This document shows, piece by piece, positions 28,201 to 40,200 of a stretch of DNA of 64,000 nt (its first letter is position 1; each line of letters begins with the position of its first letter). The position numbers were made by a program, and so were the translations under genes. Under the pieces are notes generated by a model that saw nothing but the letters and a program-made list of their open reading frames with translations, had not been told where the DNA came from and ran no database searches. Origin of the DNA: Scolanthus callimorphus (taxonomy: Eukaryota; Cnidaria; Anthozoa; Actiniaria; Edwardsiidae); contig CM066917.1 of the NCBI GenBank assembly GCA_033964015.1, forward strand, positions 31,571,951 through 31,635,950. The letters are read 5' to 3'.

Positions 28201-31200
28201 TCACAATAAAAAAGGAAAACATTACACAAAAATGGAATGTAAAAAAATCAAGGAAATGCAAATAAGTTATTATTATTTTTATTAAGATTTCTCACCTCAA
28301 TTTTCCAGCTAATCTTTCGTTTCCATGTCTGAAATATAACACACCAAAATGAGAAATTGAGCAATGCACACAGTACCAATACAAAAGTAGTGATCGTACT
28401 TTTGTTCTTGTACCCAGCTATTCACGTTTTCAACCACGAGTTCACTTTCACGATGTAGTCTGTCCCCATTCGATCGGGCTTCCTCTAATGAAATACGTAA
28501 TGTCTGCACCTACATGACGGGGAAACATACAAGAAAGCTTCCTTTAAAACAGAAATATTTCCTGGTGGGGTGAGGGAAAGGGTTATAGGTCGATTATAGG
28601 TCAGGCTAAACTGTTTTCAGAAACATTGTTGCAGCGCGCAAGTTTCGCATTTGGGGGCGCAGCTTTATTATCTTTCCGAGGCGCGAATGTTTTCGTCAGG
28701 ACTATTTTCATTTCCATGTTTTCTAATTATCCACGTAATGTCGACAAGTTCGGCGCTCATTTAGCCACCCCATTGTAAAATGTCGCTGCGACAACAATAA
28801 CTTGATCGAAAATTATAGAAATAACACATTTCTGCCGATGTAATGTAATGACTTAGGCAGAAATGTATATTTTGACGGCACGTGAATAACACGTGAGGGC
28901 GGCTGCGTTGCAGTGCATTATGGGTGGGGTGTATAAGCTTAGACATAGCGTGCTAGTATCACTCTAGCCAGCTCCTCTCTCGTAATTTGACTTTTGTCGA
29001 TTTTGTATTGATCTCTTGTTATACATATACATATATATATGTTTATGTTCAATTATAGAAATATTTTTGGCTCTTAAACCCCAAGAGCACTTTATGCTGA
29101 GCATGGGTTCGGGGAACACGGTCCAGATTTTTCCCACAGGGTTTTCCTGGTTTACGTGTCCGGCTCAGTAGCATAGATTGTAAATTGAGATAGGTTGATT
29201 ATGTCTCATTGAATTGTATTATCACATTATACCTGTATATGACCTTCAGCAGTGATTACTGCTTGTAGGGCGCTGACTACATATCCAAAATAAACAGGAG
29301 TTCTCCTGGACTGTTTAATGTGTTGTGTTATGAAGTGGAGGCAAATTTAAAGTTTTCATTCTTTATAATATACAGGGCAAAATTACTGATTGGCTAAGAG
29401 CGAGAGTATTTTTTCTTTATTGAGGGCACCATTACTTCGCACACGTCTGAATACGTGCAGACAACACTCGCGCTGAATTTTGCCCTTTTATATCATAAAC
29501 ATGTAATCACATGAGTTCCTCGTAAAATTAGGGATTAATTTCACTTGTGTTTTCAATTTTGAAAAAAAAAATTGAAAACACTCGTGAAATTAATCCCTAA
29601 TTTTTACTCGGTCCCGTGCGATTACCTATACTAATAACAGTTTTACCTCATCGAGACAACTTTGGCTTTGACTTCTCGACATCGCGAGTTCCTGTTTGAG
29701 TTTTTCACTCTGAAATATGTTGAAAAATACCATGAGATTTAATATACAAGAAAACACAAATACAGACAGACAGACAGACAGACGGACAGACAGACATTCA
29801 CCTCTTCCATTATAAGCCGATGTTTCTCCTGTAGCGTGGCGAGTTCAACCTTGAGTACCACCATTCCTTCGTCTCTCCGCGTCATCTCTTGTGCTTGTCT
29901 GAGAAGTTTCTCCTGTGCGTTACTCAGCTGTACTTTCAGGTCGTCCGAATTACGGGACAACTGTTGAGCTTCGCCATCGGTCAACTTGTGTTTATCTTGG
30001 GATCTTCTCAGATCGCCTTTCAGTTTACGAGTCTTCTCTTCCAAGGCAACAACCTACGAGGTGGAGATCGATCGACATTTGACAACACGGATAGGCGCAT
30101 TTGAACACCGCGCGAACATCTTTATACTATTCACTTCCGATGTATATGGGCGAGGAACGTTTCTGATCGGCTGAAGAGTTCCCGCCTAAATTCCCGCCAT
30201 TTTGGCGCGCGCGGTGCGACACAGGGAAACCGCAGCCACAGTTGAAGTATTCTAAGGAATGTGCTTCGTCTACCCTGATAGAGGGCAGGCTTCAAAGTAC
30301 TTCACAAATACCTGTTCTTCTAACGCCTGATTTCGCTGCTTTGTGCTTGCCATTTCGGTCTTGATGTTTGCGAGTTGTTTAGATCGAGTTACCAGCTGAG
30401 GACAAATCATGCGGTAAAATTATCACAGCATTGACTCACACCCAGTTTATCCGGTAGAGACGACGGTACGCGCAAGGGTTTGCGGGAAGTGTTAGACTCC
30501 CCACAACCCTTTGCGCACTAACTAATTCCTCCCCACAACACCCTCTTCTCACTGCTTTTTCTACCAAGCAACTGGTATGCGTAATAGAAGTCACCCAACA
30601 TTTGACCTTAGCCACCATGTCTGGCTTCATAGCTCAGTTGGCATAGAGTAATGTCCTGGTATCATGAAGATCATTTACTTTCCATTCATACACCACAGTT
30701 CTTACTACATAATTATACTCTAAGAACCCAACATTAAACCTTAGCCCCCATGTCTGGCTTGATAGCTCCGTTGGTAGAGTTACGTCCTGGTTAGTATCAT
30801 GAAGGTCATTTACTTTCCATTCAAACACCGCAGTTCTTACCATTCACTACATCATTATATACCCTTCGGGGCTCTAAGAACCCAACATTTGACCTTAGCC
30901 CCCATGTCTGGCTTCATAGTTTATATCAATGCCCCAGTATCGCGGGGGTCATGGGCTCGATTCCCGTTTCAGAATTTCACTTTTATAGCGATCGCAAGTT
31001 GCTTTCGTAACTCATTTATAGCGATCGCAATTGCTTTCGTAACTCTTTGATCATTTATTTTCCAGAATCACGCTACCTGTTCCATTGCTTCTTTGTGACT
31101 CCCATGAGCCCCTGCAAGTTGAACTTTCAGGTTCTGAACGCTTTTCTCCAAGTTGGAAATCTAAACAAGTAGGGAAACAAACAAATATATTAGTACAATC

Positions 31201-34200
31201 AGCGCCACGCAATTAGATAGCAAAATATTGAGTCAAAGAAAGCATCCATCTCCATCGGCTGATTAGGTGTACAGGGGCGGATCCAGGATCCCGAGAAAAG
31301 GGGGGGGGGGGCAGAGTGAAAATAATGGAGGCCAAAGTTTAAAACTGGCTCCAGCCAAATACAGTAAATATATGGGAAAATCTATCGAAAATCCCCCCCC
31401 CCCCTCCCCTAGATCCTCCCCTGGTGAATGTAGAGCAATAAAACTTTGCCTGTAAATGGGCTGACTAGGGCTCTTTAAGAAAAAAAAAACATTATCAACA
31501 TCACATAGTGGCCAATTCAGCCTGCCCATAATGCATTGCTTTGTTTACAAGATTCGTCGCACCAGAAACTCTGACTTGATGCAAGTACTATTACGAGTTT
31601 ATCTCGCGTTTGTACAGTAAAATGCTCTAAACTATCAACAATAAAGCTTTTTGGTATCTATTATCATTATGGGCAGGGTGGGTAGACCCCTTAAAGTAAC
31701 AGTATAGTCATGTCTTTGTCTCAACCTGGGACGTGGATGTTTTGTGCTGGTCCTGAGTCCTTCCAAGATCCCCTTGTAGATGTTGTAATGTTTCCTCGTA
31801 TCTTTTCACCTTTTGGAAAAACAAGAAGTAGGGAAGAACGAATTATACAGACAGAAACTATAAAACAACCCTGTGTACTTTCCTATCTAGCTATCTACCT
31901 GACACAAATTACCCTTAGCAATTATTGATAAAGTTTGCATTAGATCCGTGTTCTGCTAAATCAGTAATAATTCAGTAAAAAAAATGAATATTGTCTGGTC
32001 TAATTAAGGACTGAAATTGCGTCCACAACTTATGGTCTGTGGACCAATACAAATATACTGTTGACGACAAGTTTGTCGTTGTGGTGACAAAAAAAAAACG
32101 TTGAATGTCGGCATGACTAGGGAAACAGGGATACGTCCCCTAGTATAAACCGGTGAGTCCCTGAAGCAGGTTGTAGTATACTGTACACGCTGATAAAACA
32201 AGGGACAAGTTCATGCGACTTGTCCAACAACTCAAACCAGTTTTTTGTGGAACTTGTCCCACAGACACAAATTTAGTCCCGCGACCGAACTTTCGACGTA
32301 AAAACGGAAGTTCACGCTAGAGTACTTGTACCTGATTTCATGGGACTAGTCCCTGCGACTGGTCCCCTAGTTTTTGTCGAGATTTAAAACAAACCCCGAG
32401 ACATTCAGAACGCGTACACGTCTGCTGCCTGACACTGATCTAAGGATTTTATTAACTCCTGATAATTTCTACGTTAAAACTAGCTGATAGCTAGATTGCC
32501 TAACTCACGCCTGTCAAGAAGTCTTCAACTTTTTGCATGCGATTCTGCTTTCTTTCTGACTGAAATTAAATAAGAATCACAAAGTCTTCTATACGATTTT
32601 CACAGCTTGACATTCTCAACACAAAGAATCTGGGAAAAAATAAAAGACTTCGCGCAGTGATCGTTTAAATTTAGGATGTGTCTGCGCGAGGAACAGATTG
32701 GCTCCTGATTTCCCGCCTAAATTAATTCCCGCCATTTTTGGCGCGCGTGCGACACAGGAAACCCGAAACATATTATTTTATGAGAACATTTGAGGAATTG
32801 AAAAGGTTCATACGTCTGCCCTGATAGTATTCATGAAGTGTATGCAAGATTGATTGTAAACCTGGAGAGGAGGCTTCAAACATCTTACGGTAGCTTGACG
32901 TTTCGTCACATGGTAACGGGTCCTTTTCTGGTCATATGGATGATGGCCAGTTCAACCTGCCTTGTCGAGTACTACCTGACTGAGCATACTCTGCTTCCCT
33001 TTCTGCCTGTACTGTAAGTGTATGGTAGTCGTGTCTGTCAGTCCGTCCGTCGATCGGTGGGTTTGTCACCCAGTACTGTAATAGACCAAATCGGCTAACG
33101 GGGTTTACCTCTTGTCGCCACCCAATTCAGATCATGTGATGATTCATTTGGGATGATGCTATCGTACAATTTTTCACACACGGCCAAACGCATGCAAGTG
33201 TGTACAAAATGAACCATGGTAACATCCCAAATGAATTACCATATCATCTAAATGGAGTTGGTAACAAGATGTAAGCACCATTAGCCTATAAGGTATTCTG
33301 CCTGGGGTCTTTCTGTTTCTCTATTTTCGGTTGGTATCTCTCTATCGGACCGTACCATTCTTTTCCGTAAACCTATCTGTCTGTTCCTATTGTTTCTTTT
33401 TCTTTGTTATTACCCAATGTACAAGGGTTTCCTCAGCTTTCATCGTTTATTGGCACAATCCGCGTAAACGAGGGAAGCTAGGGAACTCTAGTACCTGGGC
33501 ATCTCTCTGTATATGTCTCTAGTTCTGCTATCTGTATTCCTATCTATATTTTGTCGCGTTGTTGTCGTATGTGCCGCGTAAACGAGGGAAGCTAGGGAAC
33601 TCTAGTACCTGGTCATCTCTCCTGTATCTGTCTCTAGCTCTGCTATCTGTATTCCTATCTATATTTTGTCGCGTTGTTGTCGTCTGTACCTCGTTAATAT
33701 GGTTCTTAATTTTCTTGTGTGCAGAGCCCAGGTCAGTTCTTAGCACTCTTATATCGGCATCACGAGCTGAAATCTGAAACAGGATTGGTAACGACAAAAT
33801 GGGAGCCTTAGTTGATAAAAATGCATGATCACAAAACCGGTTTTGTTTAGGTTTAAACCGGTTCCTACCTCTTCCATAATGTTTTTGTTCTTTTCTAGAA
33901 CACCGCCAAGCTCTTCTCGAAGTTGTCCAATTGATTTCTCTTTCTCTCTGACCTATAAACAGATAAAAAGGAAGGAAAGCCTTTAGATAAACTTCGGCAT
34001 TTTCAGGTGTTAAAAAACTGAGGGTTCAGATTGAATATTAGGAGACAGAGGTTTACAGACCTCACTTTTTAACGCTGCCCTTGAATCGTGTTACATACCA
34101 TTGTCTTCATCTCTTGGTGTTGCTCAATAAACTGAGAGATTTTATGCTCTTGTTCCTCCATCACACCTTGGCACTGGCGAATCTGAGCATTGAATCAATA

Positions 34201-37200
34201 GTCATGAGTTATTCAATTTTTAGATATGAAAACGTAATTGTGCAACCATACAGTTGACTAACGATACACTATTCAGTTCCAATGCTTACGTGTTTCTGGG
34301 CCTCTTGTAATTGGCTTTTTTGAACTGATATCTGTTTCTCCATGTCGTCTTTCTTATTAACGTGGTCAGAGAACTGAAAGGTTAATAGAGACGTTTTCGT
34401 ACATACTGGTACTGTTATAATTGTAGTTTCAATCGATTGTGGTTCTTGTTTTTACAGACTAAATAAAGATGCTAAAATGTCAACGTTAAGACTTAAGTGT
34501 ATATTATTGTCACGAACGTGTCCAGCCAGTTCAACATTTCATTCAAACGTCCAACATGTTGAACGTCCTATGTTGGATGAAACTGGTGGTCAACCACGTT
34601 CAATATTGTTATCGTGGTTGACTGCACGTTCCAGAAAGCTCGACGAAGTTCATGGATTGTGAATTGTTTTGACACCCAGTTCAACAAATGTGAATGAAAT
34701 GATTAAATCAATTGGACACGTGCCTAAGCAATGCAGTCGAAAGAAACTACAACTTGCTCCTTTCCTTCTTCCTCATGTCACATAAACATTACTTTTAACA
34801 ACTTCTGGACAGAAATCCTTTTTTTTCGCCTTTATTTCTTCTCTGATGTTACTGTGGTTGACTCATTGCTGTTATCGGTACAAGGCACCCCTTCTCACGT
34901 TAATTCTATTACCCAGTTCCTGTGGTGTTGCCTACCTGTTCTCCGACTACTTCAAGCTCCTTCTGCGCAGTCTCCAGCTCAACCTCTAGTCTGGCGGCTT
35001 TGTCCTCAAATGCAGACGCCTTTAAAAACAACAAGAAGTCGCTCATATATTAACGAGAGAAACTTCTAGACGAACTTCAATGCGTTACTTGCCTCTTCCA
35101 CGGCTGCTTGATGGCGTGTTTGCGACACTTTAAGGTCGGCCTTCAGCTGTTCGAGGTACCCTTCTAGTTCCGAGATCTAAAACATGTCAAGGAGTTGTTA
35201 AAATACATATCTCCTGTTTGGACTATCAAACGCACCTTAATTTCAAAAGAAAACGCCCCTAAAGAAAACGAAACCTTAATAGGCACCTCTCCTGGTAAAT
35301 TATTTTAAAAAATGCTCATTGCAATCGAATTGTACTATCCAAAATCATTGCAACTCTTCCATGCGCTTCAGCGAACTAATTTCTCCCAAAGCAACTTTCT
35401 TGAATCAGGTACATACTAGCTTTTGTTGGAAGAGGCTTATATTTTAAGCGCAATGAAAATAAGTGCGAATAACTGACTTTTAAATACCTGTCTGTTTTGC
35501 ACAGATTGTTGTTCGCCAGTCCTTTGTAACTCGACCTGAAATTTTCTGTTGGATTTCTCCAACCTCACCACCTGAGAGCATGCAAAACACATTCATATTT
35601 CAGATTTTATATAGTGACGAACATTCATTGGCTCTTTTTAGCGCGCGCGCTGGTGATGGCGCGTTCCGTGGTTCATACATTTATGTACCCATGGCGAAAA
35701 GCCAATCAGAATTCGAGAAACTCGCGTTGTGTTATAAAATAAATATTACAGATCCCATATCTCACCTCGGCAACTCGGGCACTCAGCTGGTCTTGCGTTG
35801 ATTGCAGATTTTGCTCCATCAGGCTTAGTCTCTCTTCGTGGTGAGCAAGCTGCAATACACAAACACAAACAACTTGAATAACCACCACCCTACGCCCCCA
35901 ATGTATTTTGGGCGAAGCTCATGAAAACTTCATATATTACCTCTTGTGTGGTCTCTCGTTGCTGATCTCTGGCGCTGTTCAGTTCGTTTTCGAGAAGTGC
36001 CACTCGCTCCTTGCGTTTTACACTCTAAAGAGACGAAAGAACGATGAGAAAGATATGATTTTATGAACATTTCCAGGCGCTTATCTGGCCTGAGGGGGCC
36101 TGGGAGCTTGTTACCAGGACTAATGGAACCAATCTCGTTCCCAGAGCCTCCTCCACTGTTTGTTTTTTGTCGTAGGCTCGGGCGGCAGACAATCGTAGGC
36201 CGGTTCTGATTGGTCCATGTTTTCCCGCTCGTTATTTTGCCTTCAACTAACCGACAATGGCGGTAGTCATATATGGAAAGCCGGATGTCCTAGATTCTAG
36301 GAATTCTTGTTTCCAGAGCCTCCGAAGTCAGCATGCCCGAGAGGCTCTGGAAACGACATTGCCATCAACCCGCTTCTCGAAAACACAGGGTGACTGAGCC
36401 ATCCTATTTCTTAAATAAAACATTTTTACTTTTCGATTTTGTTAAGTTCTCAAGGGGACGTTATTTCCTACCTCATTTGTAAGCTGCTTATGCTCGGCTC
36501 TCAGAGATGAGAGCTGATCATTCAAGTCGTCTATCGTCTGCTCGCAGTTGTAAAGCTGAAAGAAAAAAGCTCGTATGTAAGACATTTCATAAACCTTTTG
36601 ACACTCCAAACTTTATTTTGCTGCTTCCAAGCCTCGCGAGGCTTCGGGGCTTTCTTTCTCGAATGATTCAAAGGCTTTATTGCTCGTTGTGCAGCAATAT
36701 GATTATCCCGAAACAATTCTCAAAAAAGTTCTATAAGAGTTTATAAACATCTGTCTCACCTCGCTCCCTTTATCCCTGAGTTCATCGTCATGGATTTTCA
36801 AAGTTTTCTGCGTGGTGGCGAGTTTGTTATTCAGCTGAGTAATCTGTGCGAGAGAAAATAACATTTAGTTGTAATTTCATCACGTGAAAAACCCTTTAGA
36901 AGTTCTTTTGCAGAGAGGTTCTAAGATTTTACGGCATAAGGGAAATCATTGGTATCCATGGTAAAAAGTGTAACCACAGTACTTCACGTTCAGCAATATC
37001 ACTCCACTTCACTGAGGATACCTTCAATTTATTATTAGGCTCAACACACTCCTGACTTTGAAGACTTGGGTTTACTTGGTTTGTACACTCCACTTACTCC
37101 TGTTCACCACACCCCAAGCCAACTAAACAACTACTGAAAACTAGACAACTACTGAAAACCCGCGCGGGATCCTTAGAGATTCCTGGTCCAGTTCCCACGC

Positions 37201-40200
37201 GTCATAGACTAGACGAACTTTCGGAAAATCGTACTTCATGAGGCATTTTTTAGTAAAAGCTGGCAACAAGTGCCATCTTATGCAAAATTTTACGCTGAAT
37301 CCGAATTTTTTTGTTGCCAACGCAGATTTTGCATTTTAAGAGGTGAAATGACGTCATGATTGACAGCTGTCACACAAACCTCTACAATGAATTTTTCGCC
37401 GATTTTTCTTTTCAAATTTTAACGGCCAGTGAAATTCAAATGTATAAGTGGCAATGTGATATTCAAAAAAATGTATCTCTATTATGGGATAGGGTGATTG
37501 ATGGGCGTATAACGTCATCCAAAATGGCGGATCCAAGATGGCCGCCATGCCGCCATTTTGGATATCTGCTGATTGTTTGAGGCCATCACGTTCAAGGCTA
37601 AACTTAAAAAAAAGTAAAAGACAACACTTAAACGATTTCGCAATACATAAAAAATAGCAACTGACGATTATGGTGGAAAGAGAATAATATATAGGCAAAT
37701 ATATGATTGTTGTTAGTGAATTTAGGTAGGAAGCGCAATCCACAAAATTATAGCAACTTAGTCGTCCCTACTGTAAAAGGTCTCACTATGACTATTGATT
37801 TCAAAGCCTATCACTGAGTCAAATGCATCATTTAAATGCATGCAGAATATTCCTCTTACACACACAGGAATAATAATGATAAGAAAAAAGCAGGGATAAA
37901 GGGGGAAATCATTCTATGGCAATTTAGGCTTTGCTCCAGCCTTTTCCGAACTTTTTTTTATAGCCTGGTGGTAGCAACTTTGAACTTATAAGCAAAAGTA
38001 GCGAATGTAAGACTTTAATTTGTCCTCGGAGTACCTTTCCTCTCTATGCTTGAAAGCCCTTTCCTATTCCAACCCCTTTCTTGTCTGAGGTTTCCTTTTG
38101 AGGTTTTCTGCTGGTCCTGAGTTTTCCGCTGTTTTTCGATATGCCACGGGGGCAGCAGATTGCATGATCGTTGTGAACGAACTTTTGATATAAGGACTTC
38201 AAAGGCACAGTTTTGTTGCTGGGACTAAGGATGATCATCGAAAAATGGTGATATCGTTTAGATCGTAAAATCAAGCGGCGGTGAATGTGATTCCCCTTTT
38301 CATATTGATTTGCCTTTTATGTATTTAATATGGCCTCATTCGACCAGCAGCACTGCATTTCATACTGTGATACCTTGAATTCATTGTCATGTATTTATTT
38401 CCATGTCTTTTTTGATACCAGACCGATAGTTTCTAAAAATCAAATTTGACGATATGGCGGCCATCTTGGATCCGCCATTTTGAATATCACAGCAGCGCCA
38501 TATCCGAATAATACGACAATTTTTCGCATAGAACATTCTAAACTCTCCTGTTCAAGTTAAATATTCGTTCGAATTTGAAATATAGCGACAAAACTATTTT
38601 AAGGGGTTCGAGAACAGCTGTCAATCATGATGACGTCATTTTCATCCATTAAACTGCAAAATCAGGGATGGCAACAAGAAAATTCGGATTCAGCGTGAAA
38701 AATTACATAAGAAAACTCTTGTTGCCAGCTTTTACTAAAAAAATGCCTCATGCGCCTTAAATATTGCAATTTTCTGATATTTCGTCTAGTCTATCACGGG
38801 TGGGCACCAGGAAGCCCACAACACAACACAGGAAGCCCAAACACAACCCAACACAGGAAGCCCACAACACAACATAACACACTAGTATACCTCTTGCATC
38901 AATGACTTGTTGGTGTTCTGTGTGTTCCCCAATTCTATCTCAAGATTCTGCATGTTTTCTTCATTTCTCAATGTCTAGAAAATAAATTTATTGAGCAGAT
39001 TATTATTTAGGTACATGCCGATATTGGCTCAAATCATCACATAGACACGAAAAGATCAGGGGATAAAGAAACCTCATTCCGATATTTCTGTTTCATGGCT
39101 GTCATCTCTTTCTGCAGCTGTTGAATGGCCTGCTCGCTTCTCGTGATCTGGAATTGAACGAGAAAATACACTATTCATATTACCTTTCATAAATCTGCTA
39201 TTAGAAAACTTGCCACGAAAAAGCTTCTTGGTAAGAAAATAAACGTGACAATAAAGTAGTAATGCCGTGATTGCTAAGGGTTGGCATTCCACATGGTGGT
39301 TGTGTTACCATGGCAACAACCAATCCTGACCTGTTGTGAAGCCTGTCGTTTTTCCTCCTGGAGTCCAGACACCTCGAGTTCCATATTCTGTAGGCGTTCC
39401 TCGTAGTAAGTGACCTATAGACAAAGTCATCTCAATCTCAGACATGGGGGAATGAAGTGGTTCCTGGTTTAGATGTGGCTCTACCCTCTTTTCTGTGATG
39501 TTTGTCTGCCTCGCGTCATTTCCTTTTCCCTGTGTAGACTATCTGACCTCCTATCTTCGTGCCTTCCTCTCATTTTATGCCTGTCTCATAGATACTCAAT
39601 GGTGTTTATCTGCTTCGCGTCCTTTCCTGACTACCTTGTACACCGTGTGTATATTGCCTACCTCTCATTTAAAATGTCTCTCTTATAAGTGACCATAAAT
39701 AGTCACGCCTTTGATCTTCGAGGGTTCCCCTTCAGTATTCAAGCTGGTTTTCTGTCTATTCAGGGCTGCGTAGTAGTTCTCGTACAGTTTGGGGGCAGAG
39801 AAACTGCCTTGGCTAAACTTGGCTAAACTCTCAGCACTATGCTTGAAAACCACAGGGTTCCCGTCTCACCTGCTGAACTCGCTGGGCGTGTTGCTCTTTT
39901 TCGGCTAAGAGCTCATTCTGTAGCTGGCGAATCCTGCTTTCGTGTTTGGCGATCTGCGAAATATGGGTGACATGGTGATGGTCACTTTCACGGATGTGCA
40001 AAGAATGAAAACTAAATGTAGTATTCGACGCGCCGGACGAATGTGTTGTCTGCAATGGGGATGAGTGATGATGATGAGTGATGATGAGTCAGTTGTGACA
40101 ATCATAATTAATGATGAGTAACGTGTTGATATTGATGATTGTGATGATGAGCTTGCTACTGTTGTTGATGCCGATTCTTATGGTTATGTAGATGGTGACT

